Under the pieces are notes generated by a model that saw only the letters and a list, made by a program, of their open reading frames with translations, did not search any database and was not told the DNA's origin. This document shows positions 7,709-14,804 of a stretch of DNA of 64,000 nucleotides, in pieces. This stretch comes from Streptomyces drozdowiczii (GTDB lineage Bacteria > Actinomycetota > Actinomycetes > Streptomycetales > Streptomycetaceae): assembly GCF_026167665.1 (NCBI RefSeq), contig NZ_CP098740.1:1364001-1428000 (forward strand), in the 5' to 3' direction. Every line of letters begins with the position of its first letter. Position 1 is the first letter of the stretch. A program made the translations under genes and the position numbers.

Positions 7709-9004
7709 TCAGGGCGTCTCGCGCCCCTCCGCGGCCAGCCGTTCCCGGAGGCGTCGGGCGGCGAACTCGATGAAGGGGCGGCTCTCCATCAGACGGCACT
7801 CGGCGGCACCGATCACACCGGTGCGCACCAGCCCCGCGTCCTCCGCCTCCGCGCCGACCCCGGGGAAGTGCCGGCCGTTGTCGTCGCCCACGTCCGGCGC
7901 CTCCACCCAGACCCGTTCGCCGTCGACGAGGTACGGGAAGCGGCGCAGCTTGCGCCGGTGGTTGGGGATCAGGGACTCGGCGTAGTGCAGGAACGAGTTG
8001 CGGTTGTGGCCCACGCCCAGCAGCAGGATGTGGGCGCCGAGTCCGTGCAGCCGGTCGAACGGCGAGCCGCGCCCCACCGCATAGGCCAGCGGCTGCCGCG
8101 CGGTGATCTCCCGGGCCAGCGGCCCCAGCGCCGCGACGGACGCCTGCGGGTGGGAACTGCGCAGCCGCTCGGGGTCGGCGAGCACGGCGGTGGGCAGCGC
8201 GCCCATGAGGGTGGGCAGCCGGTCGTGGAACAACGGCACGCCCGAGCGGTCCGCGTCGGCTCCCGCTCCCGGGTGCGGGTCCCGTACCGCGTCACCGGTG
8301 AACGCGGGCACCACCACGGTGCCCTGCGGGCCGAGGTGCTCGCGCAGCGCGCCGAGAACCGTCGCGACGCCGCCTTCGACACGGCCGAAGGAGGAGAGGG
8401 AGGCGTGCACGATGACCGTCGCGCCGACGGGCAGCCCAAGCGCCTCGAACCCGGCGCGCAGGTCGTGTCCGGTGAGCGGGGGGCTCCCCTCCTCGCGGAG
8501 GGCGGCATCCAGCACGGTCATGAGCTGCGCGGTGCGGCTCCTGCCGGTGGGGGCGGGCGGGTAGCGGCGGAGGACGTCGATCAGGGTGGGGGTGGCTCGT
8601 TCGCGGGCCCTTTCGAGCGCCCGGTCGCCCGCTCCGGGGTCCTCGATCTCCGCGATGCGGGCCGCGTTCGCTGCTGCGCGCAGGATGTGTGCGACCTGGT
8701 GGGCCTTCGCGATCGGGTGCAGGTAGGCAGCGGACGCGGCGTCGCCCGCCGCCTGCGCGGCGAGGCGGGCGGCCTCCGTGGCCGCGTCCTTGGCGGCGCG
8801 GTGGGCATCCATCGACGTGACGCGCTGGAGCCGGGTGCGGGGCGCGCCGCCGATGAACTCGCGGGCCGTCTCGATGGCGGCCCGGGGTCGTGCGTCGCCG
8901 GGGTGTGCGGCCTCGAACACCGGCAGGACGCCCTCCGCCGCCTCGGTGGCGTAGCGCGCTACGGCCCTCAGCTCGTCCAGGGACAGTTCGAAGTCGCTCG
9001 TCAC
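7709..9004 (-). CDS. Imm5-like N-terminal domain fused to AAC(3)-family acetyltransferase
   Basis: This 431-residue protein is much longer than ordinary aminoglycoside 3-N-acetyltransferases (about 260-280). Residues about 1-140 are Ala-rich helices (LDELRAVARYATEAAEGVL, DARPRAAIETAREF, AAYLHPIAKAHQVAHILRAA) like the Imm5-type putative immunity domain found near polymorphic toxins. Residues about 150-431 are an AAC(3) domain: VGATVIVHASLSSFGRVEGG, then VVPAFTGD, SSHPQASVAALGP and HNRNSFLHYAE. It would use acetyl-CoA; the acceptor could be an aminoglycoside or another amine. No toxin gene lies next to it. The AAC(3) assignment is firm; the Imm5 assignment is moderate. Confidence 0.82.
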   Translation of the reverse strand: MTSDFELSLDELRAVARYATEAAEGVLPVFEAAHPGDARPRAAIETAREFIGGAPRTRLQRVTSMDAHRAAKDAATEAARLAAQAAGDAASAAYLHPIAKAHQVAHILRAAANAARIAEIEDPGAGDRALERARERATPTLIDVLRRYPPAPTGRSRTAQLMTVLDAALREEGSPPLTGHDLRAGFEALGLPVGATVIVHASLSSFGRVEGGVATVLGALREHLGPQGTVVVPAFTGDAVRDPHPGAGADADRSGVPLFHDRLPTLMGALPTAVLADPERLRSSHPQASVAALGPLAREITARQPLAYAVGRGSPFDRLHGLGAHILLLGVGHNRNSFLHYAESLIPNHRRKLRRFPYLVDGERVWVEAPDVGDDNGRHFPGVGAEAEDAGLVRTGVIGAAECRLMESRPFIEFAARRLRERLAAEGRETP

Positions 9005-9031
9005 GCGGGCGATCCTCGCACAGGCGTCCGT

Positions 9032-9151
9032 TCAGCCGAGCCGTGCGGCGGGGATCTCGTACTCCGCCCACACCGTCTTCCCCGGTGCCCGCGTCCTCGG
9101 GTACCAGCCCCAGCGTGTGGCCAGGCCGGCCGTCGGACCGGGGCGCTCCAC
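9032..9151 (-). pseudogene. C-terminal fragment of anti-sigma-type ATP-binding protein
   Basis: About 40 codons on the minus strand end in GLATRWGWYPRT and GKTVWAEYEIP. This is the characteristic C-terminus of the small HATPase_c_2 proteins common in Streptomyces (compare GHRPTERGKAVWFRLP in the intact gene at 56256-56732). The ATP-binding core, N-box and start are missing; upstream the sequence turns into a DUF397-like stretch on the other strand. The left boundary is the TGA at 9032; the right boundary is approximate. I read it as a deletion remnant. Confidence 0.5.
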
Positions 9152-9193
9152 GAGGCGCAGCAGCAGGTGGAAGTCCCTGCCCTGTACGTGGCC

Positions 9194-9451
9194 GTGGCGC
9201 ACCGCGAACCCCTCGCCTGGTTCAAGAGCAGCTACAGCGGCACCGAGGGCGGCGACTGCGTCGAGGTCGCGGCCGGTGCGGGAACCGTGCACGTCCGTGA
9301 CTACAAGGACCTGGCCGGGCCCGTCCTCCGCGTGCCGCAGAACGCCAGGACCGGGTTCGTCGGACTCGCCACCGCGACGAAGTACAGGCCGCGTCTGTAC
9401 GCGCCAGAGCCCCGCTGGGCCAGGCGCGATCGGCATCACCGGTGCGGGTGA
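9194..9451 (+). pseudogene. DUF397-domain remnant
   Basis: The frame from GTG 9194 gives LAWFKSSYSGTEGGDCVEVA followed by VHVRDYKDLAGPVLRV and FVGLAT, a clear DUF397 domain, the small partner of Streptomyces XRE/DUF5753 regulators. The frame then runs past the normal end into the terminator stem at 9423 and stops at 9451, so the last 20 or so residues are not domain-like. The XRE gene that should precede it is absent, and there is no good ribosome site. Together with the adjacent ATP-binding fragment it looks like the scar of a deleted ATPase-XRE-DUF397 module. Confidence 0.5.
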
Positions 9452-9464
9452 TGCCGATCGCGCC
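9423..9464. terminator. Strong hairpin terminator, probably bidirectional
   Basis: A perfect 18-bp stem, GGCGCGATCGGCATCACC (9423-9440) with GGTGATGCCGATCGCGCC (9447-9464), encloses the loop GGTGCG. It lies 20 bases beyond the stop of the chitinase gene (minus strand). There is no T-tract, as is usual for high-GC actinomycete terminators. Confidence 0.8.
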
Positions 9465-9483
9465 CGGACCGGGGCGTCAGGTG

Positions 9484-10875
9484 TTACGCCAGCGTCCAGG
9501 ACTGGTTCGCCGTGCCGCCGCACGTCCAGATCTGGAGCTGGTTGCCGTCCGTGGTGCTCCAGTCCGTGACGTCCAGGCACTTGCCGGAACCGGTGTTCAC
9601 CAGGCTGCCGTTGGCGCCGGTCGTCCAGGACTGGGCGGCGGAGCCGTTGCAGTCGTAGAGCTGGACCTTCGTGCCGTTGGCGGTGCCGGCCGCCGCGACG
9701 TCGAGGCACTTGCCGAGGGCGCGGAAGGTGTTGCCGTTGCGGGTCCACTGCTGGGCCGACGTGCCGTTGCAGGTGTAGAGGTCGACCTTGGTGCCGTTGG
9801 CGCTGTTGGCGCCGGCGACGTCGACGCACTTGCCGCCGTAGCCCTTGATGGCGGTGGTGCCGGCCGGTGGGTCGACGGGGCCGCCGCCGCCCGTGATGGC
9901 CTTGAAGGTGTTGGTGAACTGCCAGGTGCTCTGCGGGGTGCCGCTCTGGCCCTGGTTGTCGCGGCCGAGGGACCAGAAGGTGAGTTCCTGGATGCCCTTG
10001 CTCGCGGCGAAGGCTTCGAGTTCCTGGGCGTCCTGGACGGTGAAGACCTCGGCGGCGGTGTCGTTGATGCCGATCATCGGGCAGTTGCCCTCCATCGCCC
10101 ACAGCTGGGCGGAGGACTTGTCGGTCCAGATCTGGCCGAGCTGGGTGTGCAGCCCGTTCGCGGCGCTGATCGCGGCCTGGCCCATGTCCATGGCGGGGCC
10201 GTAGTCCATGGTCATGATGTTGACCAGGTTGACGTTGAGGTTGTGGCTCTTGGCGTTCTTCAGGAGCGCGATGCCGTTGGACTCCAGGCCGCTCGGGCTG
10301 ACCGGGAGGGTGAAGTCGACGTCCAGCTTCCGGCCCTGGGCCGCGTAGTCCTTCTGGAGGTTGGCCAGTGCCTGGTTGCGGCGGTCGTTGGCGGCGGTGT
10401 TGTCGAGGGTGCTGCCCTCGATGTCCAGGTCGATGCGGGTCAGGTTGAACTGGTCGATGACCTTCTTGTACTGGGCCTGCATCGCGGACACCGAGCTGCA
10501 GGAGGCGAGTTCGCTGCCGCTCGCGCCGCCGAAGGAGGCGATGACGTCGCCGCCGACCGCGCGGAGGCTGTTGATCGCGTTGTTCCAGCCGGAGTCGGTG
10601 ACCGGGGTGTCGCCGTTGATGGTGGCGTTGCAGGTGCCCTGGCTGACGATGAAGGCGAGCGTGTAGTACTTGTTGCCGGTCGCGTTGTACGCGTTCATCA
10701 GGCTGGACGGGCTGTTCCACATCTCCGCGTACGGGGCCGCGTAGTGCGCGGGGAAGCCGGGGCCGGGGTTGGCGGCGGCGGAGGCGGGGGCGGCGGCCGT
10801 GGCGACCAGGCCGGCGGCGGCCAGCGGCACGACGCCGAGCAGGGCGGTCAGCCATCTGCTGCGTGTTCTGGGCAT
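9484..10875 (-). CDS. GH18 chitinase-like protein with C-terminal ricin-type lectin
   Basis: This is a 463-residue secreted protein. A signal peptide (about residues 1-34, ending APASAA) is followed by a GH18 barrel to about residue 330, with the SFGGASG motif near 114 and the catalytic strand RIDLDIEGS (D149, D151, E153). The first Asp of the canonical DxxDxDxE motif is replaced by Thr, while the D-x-D-x-E core including the acid is kept. MTMDYGPAMDM fits the substrate-binding strand. Residues 342-463 form a CBM13 (ricin B) lectin with three QxW-type repeats. It starts 15 bases after the beta-helix gene, so the two are cotranscribed. Hydrolysis of chitin or a related glycan is expected but the substrate is not proven. 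Confidence 0.88.
   Translation of the reverse strand: MPRTRSRWLTALLGVVPLAAAGLVATAAAPASAAANPGPGFPAHYAAPYAEMWNSPSSLMNAYNATGNKYYTLAFIVSQGTCNATINGDTPVTDSGWNNAINSLRAVGGDVIASFGGASGSELASCSSVSAMQAQYKKVIDQFNLTRIDLDIEGSTLDNTAANDRRNQALANLQKDYAAQGRKLDVDFTLPVSPSGLESNGIALLKNAKSHNLNVNLVNIMTMDYGPAMDMGQAAISAANGLHTQLGQIWTDKSSAQLWAMEGNCPMIGINDTAAEVFTVQDAQELEAFAASKGIQELTFWSLGRDNQGQSGTPQSTWQFTNTFKAITGGGGPVDPPAGTTAIKGYGGKCVDVAGANSANGTKVDLYTCNGTSAQQWTRNGNTFRALGKCLDVAAAGTANGTKVQLYDCNGSAAQSWTTGANGSLVNTGSGKCLDVTDWSTTDGNQLQIWTCGGTANQSWTLA
9640..9720 (-). repeat. Copy A of an 81-bp near-identical lectin module
   Basis: On the minus strand this segment encodes the second lectin repeat of the chitinase (ALGKCLDVAAAGTANG onward). 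It matches 14421-14501 (plus strand) at 76 of 81 bases. All five differences are third-position and synonymous, so the two form an inverted repeat 4.7 kb apart. Confidence 0.85.
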
Positions 10876-10890
10876 GGGGGTCCCTCCGGT

Positions 10891-13074
10891 TTACGGGTAG
10901 GTGGTGAGGTACGCGACGTTGCTGCTGGGCGTGACGGCCGCCCCGGTGCTGTTGATGATGTGGCTGATCGTTCCGGCGCCGCCGAGGACGACGGTCACCA
11001 TGTCGTGGAACTTCACGCCGGAGGTCTGGGGCACCTCGAAGGAGTGGTCCTCGACCACCGACGGATTGACGTTGAAGTACGCGTAGCTGCCGAGGCCCCA
11101 GGCTTCGTGGCTGGTCACGGACGCGCCGACCTTGTACGCCGGGTAGCCGTTGGTGTTCCCGTTCTTCCAGGCGCTCTGGTTGGGCGGGTCGTACGGCAGC
11201 TCGTTCTGGAAGAAGTACGTGCGCCCGCCGTTGCCGTTCCAGATGACCTGGGTCTTCTGGTAGTGCTCCACGAACAGCCCGTACGCGGTGACGTTCTGGC
11301 CGTTGACGACGAGCCCGGTGTCGGCGGTGTTGGTGTTCCAGCCGACCGTGCCGCCGTTGCCGTGGTCGGCGCGCCAGATCCAGGTGTGGTCGATGATCGT
11401 GTTGTTGGTGTTGACGACCAGCGACTGGGTGGCCTTGCCGACGGTCGCGCCGCCGATGCGGAAGAACACGTCGTTGAGCGTGACGGGGTTGGCGGCGTGG
11501 TTCGCCGACGAGCCGTCGGGCCCGATCCGCATCAGGGTCTGGGAGTTGGTCGTACCGGCGTCGACCAGGACGCCCGCGATCTTGATGCCGTCCACGTCGG
11601 CCGTGGTCAGCGCGGTGATGCCGTTGTCCGGGATGAGCGTGGCGAGGCCCATGCCGAGGACGACGGTGTCGGGGCGGGTGACGTTGAGCGTCTGGTTGAG
11701 GTGGTAGACGCCCGGGGTGATGAGGAGGTTCTTGCCGGCGGCCAGGGCGGCGTTCATGTCGGCCGCGCTCGCGCCGGGCTTGGCGATGTAGAAGTCGTCC
11801 AGCGGCAGCGAGGAGCCCGCCTGGGTCTTGCCGCTCCAGGTGGTGGCCGAGGCGTTGGTCTGGGCGGCGGGGACGAAGACCTTCCAGGCGCCCGCGTCGT
11901 CCACGTACAGGAAGGGCTTCTCGCGGTTGACCGGGGCGGAGGCGACGGTGGTGTAGGTCGGGAAGGACTGGGCGGGGGCGCCCTGGTCGCCGACGAAGAC
12001 CATGTTCCAGTTGGAGCCGGACCAGGAACCCATCGTGGTGTTCTTGGTCAGGAACTGCTGCTGGCTGCCCGACTGGATCTGGCCGTCGATCTTCGAGTCG
12101 GAGATGAAGCCGCCGCTGGACCAGCCGCCGTCGTCCAGCTTGAGGTTTCCGCGTACGTGCATGCGCCGGTACGGTGCCGCCTGCGAGACGGCCCAGCGGT
12201 CGCTGCCGCCGTTCGGGGTGACCGACAGGTTCTCCGCGTCGCGCCAGAAGTTCTGGGTCGCGTTGCCCTGGAACCAGTCGGCCTCCGCGTGGACGGCGCC
12301 GTTGATGTTCACCGCGTCCGGGGAGAGGCCGAGGCCGGCGACCTGGGTGTAGAAGCCGACGTTGACGTCCGCGCTGTACGTGCCCGGCTTGAACAGGACC
12401 GCGTAGCGCTGGGAGCCGAACTGGTTGGACTGCTGCTGGCTGAAGATGCTGTTCAGCTTGGACTGGATGGCCGAGGCGGACATCGACGGGTCGAAGATCA
12501 CCGTGTTCGGGCCGAGGTCCGGGTTGTTGCCGGTGGGCGGGTTGGGGTCGGTCGGGTCCACGGCGCCCGAGAAGCTCCACTTCTGGTTGCCGGTGCCCGC
12601 GCAGTCCCAGATCTGGAGGCGGGCGCCGTCCGCGTTGCTGTTGTCCTTGATGTCCAGGCACTTGTTCGCGGCGGTGTTGACCAGGTCGCCGGCGGAGGTC
12701 AGCCGCCACTTCTGGCTGGCGACGCTCCCGTAGCAGGTCCAGAGGTGGACGGCGGTGCCGTTGGCCGTGCCGTTCGCGGCCAGGTCCAGGCACTTGCCCT
12801 TCGCGGTCAGCGAGCCGTCGCTGTTCAGGGTCCAGCTCTGGTTCTGGCTGCCGGGGTAGCACGTCCACATCTGGGCGGGCGTGCCGTCGGCGGTCGAACC
12901 GTCGGTGACGTCGAGGCACTTGCCGTTGCCGGTGTTCGTCAGGGCACCGGGGGTCGCGGCACCGGCGGTCCCCGACCCGAGGGCGACCAGGGCCCCGGCG
13001 GCGGCCAGCGAGGCGGACAGCGCCATGGCCAGGGGGGCGGTTCGCCGTCTGCGGCGATGGGGTGGACGAGGCAT
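10891..13074 (-). CDS. Secreted CBM13 lectin plus right-handed beta-helix protein
   Basis: This 727-residue exported protein has a basic, Arg-rich signal peptide (to about residue 40, ending GTAGAA). A CBM13 lectin follows at about 45-170, with three GKCLD...QxW repeats. After a Pro/Asn linker comes a long beta-helix region. Two similar openings, VLFKPGTYSADV and LLITPGVYHLNQ, suggest two tandem helices as in twin-helix glycosidases such as GH55 or pectate-lyase-like proteins. No catalytic residues can be assigned, so the enzyme class is open. Older annotations of such proteins as adenylyl cyclases have no support in the sequence. It is the first gene of a two-gene unit with the chitinase; the divergent promoter region at 13075-13424 separates it from the ThuA-like gene. 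Confidence 0.8.
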   Translation of the reverse strand: MPRPPHRRRRRTAPLAMALSASLAAAGALVALGSGTAGAATPGALTNTGNGKCLDVTDGSTADGTPAQMWTCYPGSQNQSWTLNSDGSLTAKGKCLDLAANGTANGTAVHLWTCYGSVASQKWRLTSAGDLVNTAANKCLDIKDNSNADGARLQIWDCAGTGNQKWSFSGAVDPTDPNPPTGNNPDLGPNTVIFDPSMSASAIQSKLNSIFSQQQSNQFGSQRYAVLFKPGTYSADVNVGFYTQVAGLGLSPDAVNINGAVHAEADWFQGNATQNFWRDAENLSVTPNGGSDRWAVSQAAPYRRMHVRGNLKLDDGGWSSGGFISDSKIDGQIQSGSQQQFLTKNTTMGSWSGSNWNMVFVGDQGAPAQSFPTYTTVASAPVNREKPFLYVDDAGAWKVFVPAAQTNASATTWSGKTQAGSSLPLDDFYIAKPGASAADMNAALAAGKNLLITPGVYHLNQTLNVTRPDTVVLGMGLATLIPDNGITALTTADVDGIKIAGVLVDAGTTNSQTLMRIGPDGSSANHAANPVTLNDVFFRIGGATVGKATQSLVVNTNNTIIDHTWIWRADHGNGGTVGWNTNTADTGLVVNGQNVTAYGLFVEHYQKTQVIWNGNGGRTYFFQNELPYDPPNQSAWKNGNTNGYPAYKVGASVTSHEAWGLGSYAYFNVNPSVVEDHSFEVPQTSGVKFHDMVTVVLGGAGTISHIINSTGAAVTPSSNVAYLTTYP

Positions 13075-13424
13075 GGAGAGCCTTCCCGTGGTGGGGGTGC
13101 GGGATCAGGTGCATGACAGGAACTCGGCCGGCGCCTTATTTCAAGCCGTGAAGCTAGAGGCGTCGCCGACCGCCCGTCAACCCCCTTGCATGAGCCGGTA
13201 TTTCACCTTCTGTAGACACTCCGCCCGGGATCACGGGAAACCGCAGGACCCTCGTACGCCTTCTGAAGTCGCAGGTCAGCTGCGCTGACATGCAGCGTTC
13301 GAGTTGTGCGCGATTTTCTGCCAGGAAAGTTTCCTGACAGACTCCTTGACGGGCTGTCGTGTACACGCGCAGACTCCGGTTCTGCTCGGCCGCCGCGCTC
13401 CACCGCCCACCTCTGGAGTCCCCC
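13075..13424. other. Divergent promoter region between two secreted-lectin genes
   Basis: This 350-base stretch holds no gene I can support; short frames here lack ribosome sites and family features. It contains the start signals for the beta-helix gene (minus) and the ThuA-like gene (plus) and one clear palindrome at 13322-13336, listed separately. Confidence 0.6.
13322..13336. promoter_or_regulatory. GAAA-G-TTTC palindrome, putative operator
   Basis: CAGGAAAGTTTCCTG is a perfect 7-1-7 palindrome and extends with one mismatch to TG...CA at 13319-13339. It lies about 90 bases upstream of the ThuA-like ATG. Its GAAAnTTTC core resembles elements reported ahead of secreted polysaccharide hydrolase genes in Streptomyces. 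The regulator is not known. Confidence 0.5.
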
Positions 13425-14660
13425 ATGCGCGTCAGACACGGCACCGCACTCCTGCTCCGGCTACTCGCTCTGGCCGCCCTGGTCCTCGGCCTGCAAGCCG
13501 CCCCGGCTCACGCCGCCCCCGCCGCCGCTACGTTCCGGGTGCTGGCGTTCTACGACGGCACGTACGACGCCGCGCACATCAGCTTCGACCACGAGGCGAA
13601 CGCCTGGTTCGCCCAGCAGGGCGCCGCCCACGGCTTCACGTACACCGCCACGACCGACTGGAGCCGGCTCAACAGCAGCGAGCTGGCCGGCTACCAGGTG
13701 GTGATGTTCCTCGACAACTACCCCCACACCGCCTCTCAGCGCTCCGCCTTCCAGTCGTACGTGCAGAACGGCGGCGGGTTCGTCGGCTTCCACGTCTCCG
13801 CGTTCAACACGGACACCAGCGACTGGCCCTGGTACCACAACACCTTCCTCGGCACCGGCACGTTCCGCTCCAACACCTGGGGTCCCACGCAGGAGACGCT
13901 GCGCGTGGACGACCCGGGGCACCCGGCGACGGCGGGGCTCCCCGCCACCATCACCTCGTCGGTCAGCGAGTGGTACAGCTGGCAGAACGACCTGCGGAAG
14001 AACCCCGCGATCGACGTCCTCGCCTCCATGGCGCCCTCGACGTTCCCCATCGGCACCGACCCCAACCAGACCTGGTACAGCGGGGATTACCCGATCGTGT
14101 GGTCGAACCGCGACTACCGGATGGTCTACAACAACTTCGGCCACAACGCGATGGACTACGCGACGAACACCGCCTTGTCCTCCACGTTCGCCAGCGACCG
14201 GCAGAACCAGCTGCTGCTCCAGGAGATCGCCTGGGCCGCCGGGCAGGACGGCGGCCCGGTCACCCCGCCCGAGGGCGCCACCGGCCGGATCACCGGCTAC
14301 GGCAGCAAGTGCGTCGACGTGGCGGGCGCGAGCTCCGCCAACGGCACGGCGGTCCAGCTCTACGACTGCAACGGCTCGGGGGCCCAGCGGTGGACGGCCG
14401 GGACCGACGGCACGCTGCGGGCGCTCGGCAAGTGCCTGGACGTCGCCGCGGCCGGGACCGCCAACGGCACGAAGGTGCAGCTCTACGACTGCAACGGCTC
14501 CGGGGCGCAGGTCTGGCAGCACCGGAGCACCGGCGAGCTGGTGAACCCCGCGTCCGGGAAGTGCCTGGACGCGACCGGGCCCAGCTCGGCCAACGGCACC
14601 CGGCTCCAGCTCTGGACCTGCTACGGCAGCGGCAACCAGCTCTGGACCGGCCCGGCCTGA
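13425..14660 (+). CDS. Secreted ThuA-like protein with ricin-type lectin
   Basis: This encodes 411 residues. A signal peptide (to about residue 30, ending AHAAPAAA) precedes a ThuA-like class I glutamine amidotransferase-fold domain at about 35-265 (FRVLAFYDGTYD, VVMFLDNYP, GGGFVGFHVSAFN, WYHNTFLG, YRMVYNNFGHNAMDY). Residues about 285-411 form a CBM13 lectin with three repeats nearly identical in part to those of the chitinase. I chose ATG 13425 because GGAG lies 8 bases upstream and the signal peptide then starts normally; an upstream ATG at 13359 would add an unlikely leader. ThuA-like domains occur in sugar-utilisation loci, but the activity is undefined. It is divergent from the beta-helix/chitinase pair. 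Confidence 0.85.
   Translation: MRVRHGTALLLRLLALAALVLGLQAAPAHAAPAAATFRVLAFYDGTYDAAHISFDHEANAWFAQQGAAHGFTYTATTDWSRLNSSELAGYQVVMFLDNYPHTASQRSAFQSYVQNGGGFVGFHVSAFNTDTSDWPWYHNTFLGTGTFRSNTWGPTQETLRVDDPGHPATAGLPATITSSVSEWYSWQNDLRKNPAIDVLASMAPSTFPIGTDPNQTWYSGDYPIVWSNRDYRMVYNNFGHNAMDYATNTALSSTFASDRQNQLLLQEIAWAAGQDGGPVTPPEGATGRITGYGSKCVDVAGASSANGTAVQLYDCNGSGAQRWTAGTDGTLRALGKCLDVAAAGTANGTKVQLYDCNGSGAQVWQHRSTGELVNPASGKCLDATGPSSANGTRLQLWTCYGSGNQLWTGPA
14421..14501 (+). repeat. Copy B of the 81-bp near-identical lectin module
   Basis: This is the second lectin repeat of the ThuA-like gene. It matches the reverse complement of 9640-9720 at 76 of 81 bases with only synonymous differences, consistent with recent duplication or gene conversion between the two lectin domains. 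Confidence 0.85.
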
Positions 14661-14673
14661 CCGGGGTGGGGCG

Positions 14674-14716
14674 GGGGCGGTCGCGGCGAGGGGGCGGACC
14701 CCGCCGCGACCGCCCC
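14674..14716. terminator. Hairpin terminator after ThuA-like gene
   Basis: A perfect 15-bp stem, GGGGCGGTCGCGGCG (14674-14688) with CGCCGCGACCGCCCC (14702-14716), has a 13-base loop and begins 13 bases after the stop codon. Confidence 0.75.
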
Positions 14717-14804
14717 TCCGTCCGGGTGGCCCCGTCCCGCCGCCCGGCGCAACGCCTCGTGTCGCGCGCGCGGAGCGGGGGCGCGGGCCGCCCAGGATGC
14801 CGGT

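Noticed and set aside
9442..13116. Open frame of 1224 codons on the plus strand, opposite the chitinase and beta-helix genes
   Set aside because: Composition is Val/Gly/Arg/Ala-rich antisense shadow typical of high-GC DNA. No domain is seen, and the opposite strand carries clear genes with signal peptides and lectin repeats.
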